This document shows positions 12,795-24,100 of a DNA stretch of 64,000 bases, piece after piece (position 1 is the first letter of the stretch; each line of letters starts with the position of its first letter). A program made the position numbers and the translations under genes. Where the stretch lies: the NCBI GenBank assembly GCA_030533445.1, contig CM060068.1, forward strand, positions 34,439,010 to 34,503,009. The letters run 5' to 3'. The notes under the pieces were generated by a model. The model made no database searches and was not told the DNA's origin. It was given only the letters and a program-made list of their open reading frames with translations. Source of the DNA: Cyprinodon diabolis. Its lineage: Eukaryota > Chordata > Actinopteri > Cyprinodontiformes > Cyprinodontidae.

Positions 12795-12957
12795 GTGTGA
12801 CGGCTGCGGCGCTGTTTTCCACGCAGAGTGTCGACAGAAAGCACAGCCTTGTCCTCGCTGCGTCCGCAGAGAGCTCCACCACAAGAGGCCGTCATCCTTC
12901 TGGTCGCCTGACGATGACAGCCCTGGCTGCTTTCACATGCCTTACCAAGACACCTGA
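12795..12957 (+). CDS. plekhm3: plekhm3 last coding exon
   Basis: Terminal coding exon after a GCTGACAG acceptor. The first G completes the Arg codon begun by AG in the previous exon, and the frame then reads [22 protein letters not shown] and ends MPYQDT before TGA at 12955-12957. The CxxC, His and CxxC set is the second half of the zinc-binding Rubicon-homology module. After the last zinc cysteines only about 30 residues follow. As I recall it, the mammalian protein has a slightly longer tail with a similar final tyrosine-glutamine motif, so the tail looks shortened or diverged here. A different frame of the same DNA stays open from 12740 to 13078; it is a shadow. Confidence 0.93.
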
Positions 12958-13670
12958 GGTCCACCTCGTTAAGAGAGGCCGGGAGAGCCGACGGGCCCGT
13001 CGAGAGGCCGCCATCCAGGACAAAGTGCCTGTGTTTCTAGTTTGTCTATCTGCAGGTTGGTGCTCGCTTCAGCTTTAACCACGGGACAGATGTAGCTGCA
13101 GAGCTCCCACCTGAGCTGAGCCTCCTTCGTCATACTCTAAAGAAGGGAAAAGAACCAACTGCTGCATAAGGCTTTAAAGGCCGAAGCCCTACTTACTTTT
13201 TAGTCACCTCTTCCCCTTTAAATGTTCTTATCCCTCTTTCATTTACCTTCTAATCCAGGATAAACACAGCAAATTAAAGCTGATAAGAGCAGAAAGTCGA
13301 ACTGCAACAGCTTTGCTGCTTGTAACTTCTTACAGCTGAAGTTATTACTCAGCATACGGAAAGCTGGAACAAAGCACAACACCTGCTGCTTTGCTGACAT
13401 GAGGAAAATACAGATGCTTTTTGAACCAATTTCATACATTCATTGCAAAATATTGGGTAAAAAAATGATTAATCTATTGTGGATTGAAAAGAATATTTAA
13501 TGAATATCTGCTCTTAAGTGCTATAAGCCTACCAAGAATATCAATGCACACTGTAGCCTCAAGTATACAGAATAAGTTTAAAAATTGTTAATGGGTGAGT
13601 TATGTTTGTGTTTATCTTAAAAGCAATACTCTGGTGCTCTTAGGAATAATAAAGGTTGGCAGTAATCTTC
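12958..13670 (+). other. plekhm3: plekhm3 probable 3' UTR
   Basis: Sequence after the TGA up to shortly beyond an AATAAA at 13648-13653, the first good poly(A) signal on this strand. The extent is inferred; another AATAAA lies near 14003 and a longer 3' UTR is possible. Confidence 0.4.
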
Positions 13671-15694
13671 CTCCTTTTTATACTCTGCATCAAACGGGTG
13701 AGAAGCAGTCCTGAAAAGGGTGAAAAAGATAGATTTTTACTTTACATTCTAGTTTAAATGAAACTTAATTTTGATTTGCCACATCAAAAGATCTGTTTTT
13801 GTCAACTTTTTTTATTTATTTTCTGTCAAAATTTCTTTTTGTTCTTTAATTACGAACAGGAGCTCACAGCTAATGCTTAACTCATTCATTTCTATTCTAT
13901 CTAACCTCTCACATCAAGGTTTAAAAATGTCATGTTTCTATAATTGGGTCTGATTTAAAAACCACACTAGACACTGAGATTTCTTTTTATGAATTTCTAC
14001 TAAGAAAATAAAGGTCTCATGGATCCTGACTTGTGTAGGAACTTTACGTTTTGTAATGGGGTTCATTTAGCTGTGCAAGATGCCACAAAAGCAGTGAAGT
14101 AGCCTTTAGCACCACCGCTAGTTACAGAAACCTAAATAGGTTTTTTGTGCACAAGTATCCAGAATCTTCTTTTTTTTTTTTTCTATAATCCCCCAAATTT
14201 TGTGGCGAATTTCTGAGCTTCACTTTTCAGGTAACCTGGACTTCTCATTCAGAATATCTATTCTAGCCTTCGATTAGCGTGTTTAGCTTAGCTAGCTTTA
14301 CAATAAAACAGTCGTGTCTGTGCCTATGTCATGGTAAATGTAGATCTTTAACTTGACTTCACGATTCCAACATTTTTAACAAATTGTTGCGTGACAAAAG
14401 GAGGAATTTTGTGGTGATATTTTCAGCCTTCCTGTTAACTGCTGAAGTGTTCCTCTCTCTCACAGCCTGAATAGACAGCAGATGTGTGTCGACATGTTTT
14501 AGAAAGTACATTTTCCTTCTAATAGCTTCTGCTCTAGGCTTTTTTTTTCTATTTAGAAGTTAAGGCTAATTGATCTGAAAATAAAGTAAAAACAAAAAAC
14601 TGTGTCCAAAGACGACCCTAAAAGAATTTCTTCTGACTTGTGACCGAGTATAAACTTCCCATGAATCACCAGTTTTTACATGAAGACCGATTACAGAAGG
14701 CGGGCAGAAAAGCTATTGCTCACTGTATTGAAAACATAAGAAGCTGCAAATGTTCAGTTACTTGGAAAAAATATCAGGACAAAACCAGTACTGTATATAA
14801 AATGATTGTTAAAAGCTATAATCAAACTCATTGAGTCAATGCTTTGATTTTCCTATTAAAAGCTACTATATCTGATAATAATAATAATAAATGCAAATGA
14901 TTGCTGTGATTGCAAAAAAGCTACTGACTGATTTATCACGTCCATTTTAAATGAAATAAAACAATTTTCTTCACTTCGTATCAATGTTGAAATGCAATCA
15001 AACTTTAAAAGTTAGTCACTGGGCAAACTGTCCTGACTGGAAGATAAGAAGGGCAATAATTGACTGGAACTCCTCTCATTTCTGCCGCTCCTCTCCGGTG
15101 ATTCTACTTCCTGTTGTGCTTTACTCGTGTATAGTCTATCAGACTTGATAGCGGCTTTAGCTTTTAGTATCTCTATGCAAAGTAGATGGCCTTTTAATAC
15201 CCCCTCCCCCACCACCACCACCACCAATGCTTCCATCTGTACAAAAACACTGCAGCTATTTAATCCGTGCTGTTTTGAACCCGAATTTCGGGAAATTTTG
15301 AGTCACCTGATTGTTTTATTTTTAGTGAATGAAAACCGCGATGATTGGAAAATATTAAAGTAATTGTTTGTCCTATTATTTTGAACACACCACACAGCTC
15401 AATTAAAAAAGGCAGGAACAACATAATTTTTCTGCTGGAAAAAAATAATCCTAAAGACTGACAGCAAATTCCAGAGATGGATTACTGGACTGTTTTTGTT
15501 TTTACTAGTAGGTGATTAGCTGCTGATACTACTGCTACATAGTTTTTTGTTTGTTTGTTTGCAATGAATTGAAAATATAATGCTGCCAGACTGATTTATC
15601 CGCTCCTGCTTAGTTTGAGCCATAGAAAAAGTTCAGCTTTGAAACTCACTAATGTGAAAATCACAGGGTCCTGTGCATTCTGCCATTTTGTCCT

Positions 15695-16277
15695 TTAAAG
15701 CCCCTTTCCCACTGAAATCAGCAGGTTAAAGCAGGTTTTTCAAACATGAGTCGATCTGCTAACAATTGTCATTTGGTTTCCTTCCCATTGACAAAAAAAA
15801 ATGGGTCCTACCCCTCGCTGGCTCGCCGCTGCGTGTTCGATGCCGTCACGTTGGATAAGCTTTGATGATTTCCCCAGTGCAACAGACATCAGGGAAGTAA
15901 ACAATGGAGAGAAACATGTGAGGAAGCCAGGGTGTGATAATTGTTCTCTATTGTTTCACTCTTATACCTGTCCAAATCACTCTTACCGGAGCTGTGCCAT
16001 GTTTATTGAATGTAAACAGATTTGATTTGGCTTCTTAGATCAGACACGACCAGTGCCGTGTGTTGATGTTCGAACGTTGCGCTCATTGGTATCACATAAA
16101 TTAGCAGGTTGATCCGGGTCTAATGTTCCATCAGTATGCTCATCAGAGCAGAGACATTTCAAGGAATTTTTTCACATGGCTCGCCTCTTTTGACACGGGT
16201 CAGTGAGCAATTCCCGCTGCCACTAAAAGCCGATTGTTCCCAGATTTAAACAGGTTTTTCGGCCAGTGGGAAAGGGG
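15695..16277. mobile_element. MITE with CCCCTTTCCCACTG ends
   Basis: CCCCTTTCCCACTG at the left (from about 15700) and its exact inverse CAGTGGGAAAGGGG at the right (to about 16277) form terminal repeats. Just outside are TTAA on the left and TTAG on the right, which could be a decayed TTAA duplication of the piggyBac type. The interior has a GC-richer patch but no intact transposase; the open frame at 15801-16025 lies inside and is non-functional. Confidence 0.65.
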
Positions 16278-17939
16278 TATTAGATGTTTTTATCTTTCGA
16301 CCTGACTTCCTTCACTGTTTCATTAGTCAGTTGGTGTAAATGGGGATCAGAACATCATCACTAAGCAGGACTGAAGGCTAGTTTTAAAAATAACTTTTTT
16401 TAAATAAAAATCATACATCAGATTTAAGGATTTATTGACAAAATTTGCCTTAATTCATGAGAAGAATTACCTACCAGGATAAACAAACTGCTATCCTATG
16501 AGTTTGGGACAGGAACTGCTGTGGTGTGCTGTCAGGTGCAAGCGGAAGAAGTCAGGGTGGTAAAGTAGAGCTGCAAAATGGCAGATATGCTTGTTTTCCT
16601 TAAAATTAATGTTTTATTGTTTTTTGTTATTTAAAGGAAACAAGCTAATGTTGAAATTAAAGTGTTTTGTTGTTCATTGCTGAATTATTGTGCTGCTTTG
16701 GGTATGTTGCTTTGGTTTGCATTGTTCCTTCAAATTGTATTATTTATTCGTGTTTTGGAGCCTGGAAGGGTTTTCATGCGACTGTATGTTTGTTTGCACT
16801 GATTGCATTCAGTGTTAAAACTAAGCCATCAATACCCACCTCAGTTGGACAGACAGAACTTTAGTTTTACTTCTGGTCTGAGCCCAAAACGCATATTACT
16901 CATTTATAACAGTATGGTGTGAAAGTATTAGAATATTTCAATGAAGTGTGTTTAGGGAACGCTCATGATGCATTTAGAGGGAATAATCTGGCTTTAAATT
17001 TTGTCTTCATCTAAAAATAAACAGGCTTTCTTTAGATGATCAGGAAGATCGTTGGTTTTTTTGTTTGTCCGTGTTTTGAATGATAGTTTGAGCTCATTTG
17101 TAAAGGTCGTCCTGTAAATTTCCCAGTATTAAAGAACAGTACTCATATATAATCCTGAAATACCTGCTGGGCTCCATATTTTGCAGCTAAAGATGCCAGA
17201 ATTGTGCATCAGATCAGATGTTCTTTCATTTATTTCATTTTTATTTATAGAATTGTTTTTTTGTTTTATCAAAGTTGGTGATTTTTGTTGCTGTTGCACA
17301 ACTTTTTTTAAGGGTACCCGATCATGTTATGTGTTTATTATGTTGGACTGTGAATTGTTTCAGTTATCATTATTTCAGTTATCATTCTGAGATGGAAAGG
17401 CTAAGATTTAGTAATATAATGGCTAAAAAACATTGTTTTTTCTTTCAGTTTTCTGGAAATTGTTGTTTACAAGTACCTTTTACAGTATTTAAGGAGAGTA
17501 AATGGAATTCAGCTCTGTGCACTTTTTAAGTGATTTTATGTCTGATTTGTTTGTTTGTTTGTTTTTGTGTTTTTGCAGCCAAAGTCTTATGCAAAAACAT
17601 GGAGTGGTTTTTGATCAAATCAGCTCATCCTCATGGTTCTGTTTGAACTGATCCACTGATGCCAATAAAAACAAACATATAATAGCAATTTGGTGGTTTT
17701 TTTATGTTTTATTCTTGATTTGTCTCTTACGTATTAATTTTTTCACCCCTCATTACTGGGAAACATTATTTAACAAAAGAAAAAAATAGCAGATCTTACA
17801 GCGTTATGGTCAAGTAACCTTAAATCCTAGATTTTTTTCCCCCTTAAAGATGTTCCTTACTGTTTTCGCTTACTAGCCCTCTAAATGTTGATCACATTGA
17901 TCCAAATTTTTAAAAAATTAAGCGAAAAAGATCACTTTG

Positions 17940-18060
17940 CTAATTTTTTTTTAACCATTATTTAACCAGAAAAAAAATCAGATTGAGATTAAAAACATCT
18001 TTTTCAAGGGAGGCCTGGCCAAGAGGCAGCAACGTTACATAAAAAACATAGATACATTAG
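17940..18060. repeat. interspersed repeat fragment
   Basis: The segment with TGAGATTAAAAACATCTTTTTCAAG and GGAGGCCTGGCCAAGAGGCAGC resembles a very common teleost repeat module. Only a short fragment is present, ahead of a TA microsatellite. Confidence 0.45.
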
Positions 18061-18085
18061 AATAAATGACAGGTACATAAAAAAA

Positions 18086-18089
<4 letters not shown>

Positions 18090-18122
<33 letters not shown>
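18090..18122. repeat. (TA)n microsatellite
   Basis: About 16 TA units. Confidence 0.97.
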
Positions 18123-18125
<3 letters not shown>

Positions 18126-19020
18126 AGTAAAACAATTACAGATCATTGAGGCTGCTTCAAATTCTTTTACTGAAGATAGATCTAGAGAATTTTTCACTAG
18201 AGTCAGGATGCATTTAAATTTTCTAAAGATTTGAAGCTGTTTTTGATTTTATAACAAAAAGCTGATCTACAGTCACATGATTTTGTCAGTTGTAGTGAAT
18301 AAGACATTAATTCTGTGTAAAACAATGAACTCAACTGCCAACCAACTGCTTGGCCTTGGGCAGAGTTTTTTACTAGAGCAGCTCACATTCTGGACTCCAC
18401 TACTCCATCTATGAATGCATATTCTTTGTCAACTATTAGAGAAACATTAAGAAAATAGCTTTTTTATAGCAATGGAGAATTTATATTCAAGAAGTGATGT
18501 TTGAAAAAAATATCATTACAAATTTATTTTCTCTTTGTCACTTTAAATACAGATTGAAGTTGCTTACTGGTCATGATCTGAAATGGCAAAATCTTCTGCT
18601 TAACTTTGACATTTTGCTGTAATCTATCCAAATAGAACTAATTTTAGATGTATGCAGCTTAGGCAAACCCAAAAGATAGATGGTAAACAAGAGGAAAACC
18701 TGTGAGTAGTTGTGAAATATTTAGGATATGTCAGGATCACTTAGAGCAGGATAACGTACAGAAACGCATCCGTGGTCCCCAGGATGATGATGATGTTCTC
18801 ATCCTGCTTTTGGAAGGTTTGCATCACCCAGAGACTTGATCTTTGCAATCAGCAAAGGGAAGGTTTGTTCGTTCTTTAGAGGACATCAGCATGAAGAAAT
18901 ACAGGTCAACAAGCTTTGGAAGACAAAAAAAAATCACCAAAAATAAAATGTTAGACTTCTTTTCAGGTTGGAGCACAATGGACCACAAACATTTGAGTAT
19001 AATTACATCTGAGATCATTA

Positions 19021-19108
19021 AAACATGAATCTGACTGTATGATCTGGTTGAATTGTCTCTGTAAAATGCCTGCAGATTACATGTACTGTGAATTGGCGTT
19101 CTACAAAT

Positions 19109-19116
<8 letters not shown>
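19021..19116 (+). repeat. 3' end of GAATTGAATTG-tailed repeat
   Basis: CTGACTGTATGATCTGGTTGAA, GTGAATTGGCGTT and AAATAAATTGAA match the 3' ends of the copies at 40147-40622, 51550-51653, 52604-52946 and 58443-58905. The tail runs directly into TA repeats. Confidence 0.75.

Positions 19117-19149
<33 letters not shown>
19117..19149. repeat. (TA)n microsatellite
   Basis: About 16 TA units lying between two retroposon-like tails facing each other. Confidence 0.97.
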
Positions 19150-19151
<2 letters not shown>

Positions 19152-19430
19152 CCTGTACTTCTAAAGCTCCTTTAACATTGGGTCATACATCCACTCATGG
19201 ATGCATATTTACACACTGCTCCAGGCAGCCACTGCTGCCCTGGGTCACACTAAGAGAAGCAAGGTTGTACACATGCATCACCTGTGTGGTGCCTGACCCC
19301 CATCAGTAGGCAATGCAGGGGAGGTGTTTTGCTCAAGGATGTAACAACTGAAGCAGACAGAGCTGGTTTTCAAACCGGCAACCCTCCTGCATCCTTTGCC
19401 ACTGTCCCTCTAATTTACATGTGTCATCAT
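19150..19430 (-). mobile_element. old tRNA-derived SINE copy
   Basis: Read on -, it aligns by eye with the SINE at 49339-49620: CATTGCCTACTGATGG, then a GCTTCT...AGTG...CCCAGGGCAGC block, with a decayed B-box-like GGTTTGAAAACC near the 5' end. It is more diverged than the 49.3-kb copy and its tail abuts the TA microsatellite. Confidence 0.65.
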
Positions 19431-19559
19431 TTTTAGAAAGAGAAACCTGTGAAGATTTATTTTACCTTTCTCTTCTCTTAATGGTTGTGCTAGACAATTA
19501 ATGCAAATGCTGAAATTCAGTCCCTTAGAAAGTTGGAACTCAAAATAAATAGAAAAGTT

Positions 19560-19790
19560 GTATTTTAAACAAAGATAGAAGCTTCTGAACTGTTCAGATC
19601 TATGTTCTCAGCGCTTGGTTGAGGCTCTTTTAGCATGAATTACGGCATCGATGGAGCCTGGTTAGGAGACGCTCCGTCAGTGGCTCTGCTGAAGTCTGAA
19701 CAGAAGCCCAGGTTGCTTCGGTGTTCCTCACTGCTCTGCTTTGTTGGTCTGATATCCCATTTCTTGACAACAGCCCATATATACTTATGT
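19560..19790. repeat. interspersed repeat fragment
   Basis: The segment with ATGAATTACGGCATCGATG, GAAGCCCAGGTTGCTTCGG and GTTGGTCTGATATC resembles a widespread teleost DNA-repeat module. Family not assigned. Confidence 0.4.
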
Positions 19791-20167
19791 ACAGTAAAAG
19801 CTGGTTAATTGAAGCAGTGTTTAGTTCCTTTTCCTTAGTTTTTTTTTTTTTTTTTTTATCAATGAATAATCCTCCATTAAGTTTGTCAGCAGCTGGAAAG
19901 TGCTTTAAAATGTCTTAGTAGAAGGCTGTGTTGACTATGGACGTAAACACAATGATATCCCATAGTTTGCATTTAATGCTTTAAACTGAATAATACTTTT
20001 TTTTTCTGAAATAGTCCACTGAGCTATAGTTATTTTTCTATTTAGTACAGGTAAGTCTCTAACATCTCTGGTTCTTACCCCTGAGTGTATAGCCCACTGA
20101 CCCAGACTGAGACACTATTCAGGGGATCAGGTAGGATTTGCAGATAGATGCTTTAAATGCATTAGAT

Positions 20168-20245
20168 GATATAGGCCAAGTTTGTTTATATAGTTCATTT
20201 CAGTACCATGACAAGTCAAAGTGTTGCACAAGAGTGGCATAAAGG
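20168..20245 (+). repeat. interspersed repeat fragment
   Basis: GGCCAAGTTTGTTTATATAG followed by TTCATTTCAG and TCAAAGTGTTGCAC is a recognisable teleost repeat module (the usual form has GCCAAGTTTATTTATATAGC). Short, no coding capacity. Confidence 0.5.
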
Positions 20246-21469
20246 TAAGACAAATAAAGAAAAAAGGATGTGAAACCGCCAAAATTATTAAAATTTAAAA
20301 TTTTCTGAGACTTTTATTTCTGTCTTATTAGTAAGCTATTCATAATAATAAGAAACATAGGCTTGAATTATGTAAATCGGTGCACTTCATCTGTATATCA
20401 GTTTCACTTTCTATGAGTGATGACATGCATATCTTTTAAAATGTACTTTAACCCTTTAAAGGCAATTGTATCGTATTTGATACATAAGTTTTTAAGACCT
20501 CTACATCATCAGTGTTATACTTTTATTCTTGAAAACCCCGACTTACACAATAAGATGCATATAGTGAACAGAAAACTTTTAAAAGATTATAGAGAAATGC
20601 CTTATGTATCAAATTTGATGCAAATAAATGATCTAATTTAACTTCTACAAAATTACTTTTTTGATGTCATTTGTCAGAAAGTTTAATGAAAACTCTAATA
20701 AGAAAAGGATTAAGACAAGAACAAAAGTTTATTCTTATCCTTTGTCCGCTTCTCGACTTTTCTAATCATATAACAAAGAACCAGGGTGCAGCTAAAATGA
20801 GTATGTTTTACCACCACAGTTGACACTTTCAGGTTAAACTAATAAAGAATTACCTATACATTAAAAATACAATGAATATAACACATAATGTATATTAATT
20901 AAGAGGTTTCTTTGTGTTTAAAAAACAATCTGGTTGTTTTAAACAGCTGCTTGCTTTTTAGATGTATGTTTATATATTTTTTTAAAACAGAACGGACAGT
21001 TTTATTTATAAGGCACCAAATTGACAGCATTTTATTTCAAGGCACGTTACTGAGTTCAATCAAATCATACAGATTGATTATACGTTTTCCATGGAAACCA
21101 AATTTAAATAAAATATTCATATTGAATTCTTTAATATGATTAAAAGGTATTCAGCTGGTGGGCACCTTATTTAAAGAGATGTTAAAGTCCTCATTTTCAT
21201 CATCTAAAAAAATATATAAATTGCATTTATTTTATGTTCATTTATTCAGGGTAGAATAATATTTTTCTTTCTTTTGAGTAAATATAACCTACTATGAGTC
21301 AATTTTTCCAAGCATTTGTAAAACAAGAGAACATGAGATCAGGAAAATCCCCCGAGGTAAGCTAATCATACCTATAGTTAGGGAAATCCCTAAGAAAGGT
21401 TAAACAGCTGTAACTGTGAAAAAACAGGCAAGAGCATTTATTCTTGGATTGAGGAGGTAAAAGAGACAT

Positions 21470-21680
21470 TTTGCCAATGGAACAAGACGATTTACATTTA
21501 AAATAAGAAAAGACAATTGCATTGTCTTTTTCGAGTGCATATTATCTATTTATCTTATTTCATGAGTAAAAATACTCATTACATTGGCAAACTACCTCAA
21601 TTACCTACTCAAATTAAGGGAAAATACACTTGATTTAAGAAATGTTTAGTTATTTCTAGATAGTTTTTCCAGTGTACTGT
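21470..21680 (+). repeat. interspersed repeat, copy 1
   Basis: Shares an ordered set of blocks with 47190-47385: GAGTAAAAATACTCATT, TTGGCAAACTA, AAATTAAGGG, CACTT.ATTTAAGA and TTTCTAGAT.GTTTTTCCAG. Same orientation, no coding capacity. A small block of it also occurs near 34160. Confidence 0.65.
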
Positions 21681-22564
21681 CAGTAAAGCTAAAAAGATTT
21701 ACTTTTCAACACACTTTTACTGTAATTATAAAGGAGCTATAAATACATAGCAAAGTGTCATATAAAGACAGGCAGAAATAGAGGGGTCCTCAATTATTCT
21801 GTGTAGCAGAGGGAGGAGGGAGTTAATCTCTTATGCACATAATAATACTGAGACATCAGTTTCATTAAACGTCTTTAATGCTCTCAGATCATTTCAGTGA
21901 CAACTTTTCATTGTGCTTCATTTATGAGAGAAGCCAAGCTGAGTCCAGTTGCCACCCTTTGGAGAGCCCCTGACTTTACCTGCACACAACAGATAGGCAT
22001 TACGTTATGACTGCTTGCAGGGGAATCACAACGATTAGTTATCATTGTTGCACCTGTCGGAAGCCTGCAGACCCGGTTCATGGGTGTCTGAGGCCTGTTG
22101 ATGTATGTGGGGAGTGGTGTGTATGCTGTTAACCTCAGGAACATGTAGCTCTGGGATGCAGTAGAGGTGAAAGCGATGTGATGGTTTGAGTCATTATCTG
22201 CTGGAAAATACAGTAAGCCCTGTAATCCATGGGACACTGGGCATGTTAGAGCACTGGATCACTCCTGTGCAGTACAGTACACTCAAGTAAAAGTTAATCA
22301 ATTATTTCACTTAAATACAAGGAAGGTTAGCAGTGCAAAATGTTACTCGAATACAAGTAAAAATGACCATGGCAAAACTTTAAATAAAAGTTACTTTGTT
22401 ACTTTTTTGTAAGCAGAAAAAAAATCCATCTGGTCCATTTCATAAAGGTAAAAACTAAGACATTAACCCTGAACTGTTCATTAATAGTTAAAAGTTGTGA
22501 TAAATAAGAAGTGAATTTAAAATGTACAAAAAGAAACATTGAATTAATTTTGCACCAACAAAGA

Positions 22565-22925
22565 TTCCATCTTTTGACACGCTTTATCCCAAGCGGGGTC
22601 GGGAGGGGTGCTGGTGCCAATCTCCAGCTGTCTATGGGCGAGAGGTACACCCTGGACAGGTCGCCAATCCATCACAGGGCAACATAGAGACAAACAGGAC
22701 AAACAACCATTCACACTCACACCTAAGGAGGATTTAGAGAAGCCAATAAACATAACAGTCATGTTTTGGCTGTGAGAGGAAGCCGGAGTACCCGGAGAGA
22801 ACCCACACATGCTCAGGGAGAACATGCAAACTCCATGCAGAAAGACCCCGGGCCAGGAATCGCACATGCAACCTTCTTGCTGCAAGGCAGCAGTGCTACC
22901 CACTGCTCCACTGAGCAGCCCCACT
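22565..22925 (-). mobile_element. SINE-like interspersed repeat
   Basis: On - it starts GGGGCTGCTCAGTGGAGCAG and continues with CACTGCTGCCTTGCAGCAAG and a GCGATTCCTGG block resembling a tRNA B box, then the teleost-typical CTCCGGGTACTCCGGCTTCC and GGACAGGTCGCCAATCCATC blocks. A degenerate partial copy of the same module lies at 51160-51350. The class (tRNA-derived SINE or other) is inferred. Confidence 0.6.
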
Positions 22926-22997
22926 TACAAAGATTTGAATGATAAAAATGTTCCGTACTTATATAGCCCTTTATTTTCGTCCTGTTTTCACGATATC

Positions 22998-23566
22998 ACC
23001 GTAATTTTCTGAATATAAGCCGCAGAAGCTAAATTGCATGGTTTGTACATTTAGAAGCCGCACCGGACTATAAGCCGCAGTTTTTTTATGTTTAATTACC
23101 ATATGGTTTGTGCACAGAGAGTATTGTCGGGAAAGAGGCAACTGTTTGGGGAAGCTCTTATATATCAACATTTCAACAAAATTTGCATATTTGCATACGT
23201 TAACTGTTAAAATTTAGTGCAATAGAAGCTCCCATTTATTGACCGGTACGTTTGTTTTCCATAATGAGGGTGTCACACAAACTGTCTTGCGCCCACAATG
23301 TCCGTCTTTCTCGCTGTCGTTCTGTCTCGTACCACTCGCGGTAGAAGTCTGCTTCTGGAGGACCTCCGCATTCCCGCGCACGCGGCTACCGTGCTTGTGT
23401 GTTGAAGCAAATGTGACATCAACATGGTGGATGGTAAAATCCATAGATTTAGGTATTACGCTAGTGGCCGTTAGTTATAAAAGTCCATAGATAAGCCGCA
23501 ATGTTATATAAACCGCAAGGTTGAAAAATGGGGAAAAAGTCACGGCTTATAGTCCGAAAATACGGT
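22998..23566. mobile_element. TIR element with ATAAGCCG termini
   Basis: The left end reads ACCGTAATTTTCTGAATATAAGCCG with internal repeats of ATAAGCCGC, and the right end is the inverse (CGGCTTATAGTCCGAAAATACGGT). The 569-bp interior has no transposase; open frames there are short. This terminus type is common in fish genomes as a non-autonomous DNA element. Confidence 0.75.
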
Positions 23567-23749
23567 AATAAACACAATCACACGCTGATGCATACATTGT
23601 GTTGTAGATTTTTATTTTTGGTTGCATTGTTCATAAATGGCTAAATGCATACCCAAATCTTATACTGTTTTTTTTATCTAACTGACTTAAATACATATTC
23701 TGGGTTTTAAAACGATCAAGAAACATTCATTCTCAGTCTGTGGACCCCC

Positions 23750-24100
23750 CCCCGCATTGACTGCCATTAGGCATAGTGATGGACCCTTTGTTGGTGCACT
23801 GGGAGCTGGATACGTCCTGCCTCATGTAGCACAAGTATTCAGACAGTCCCTGGAGGATGACGGGAGTGAAACCGTTGACTGGCCTCCACACCACTCAAAC
23901 TGGAATCCATGTTTGGGTCCATCCAACGCCACCAGGTTTCACCTCAGCGCTGCTCAGATCAGGATCTAAAAGATTCCAACAGGACACCATCCTTCAACTC
24001 ATTAGAACCCAATTTCAGGCATGTTAACAAGCACCTGGGGGCCATAAAACCTGACAGGTACCATTTTGAGTTGCTGAAAGGACATTTCTAACAAACTGAA
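23750..24100 (+). pseudogene. Tc1/IS630-like transposase fossil
   Basis: A conceptual frame contains DWPPHHSNWNP, the degenerate form of the DWPxxSPDLNPIE motif around the second catalytic Asp of Tc1/mariner-IS630 transposases. It is preceded by a VAQVFRQSLEDDG stretch and followed, after frame breaks, by DNA corresponding to the family's C-terminal region (CACCTGGGGGCCAT). No N-terminal DNA-binding region or terminal repeats were seen. A broken fragment with no expected activity. Confidence 0.6.

Noticed and set aside
12740..13078. 112-residue frame on +
   Set aside because: Different frame of the plekhm3 last exon; the exon frame carries the conserved zinc-binding motif.
22544..22924. 126-residue frame on -
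   Set aside because: Lies within a SINE-like repeat.
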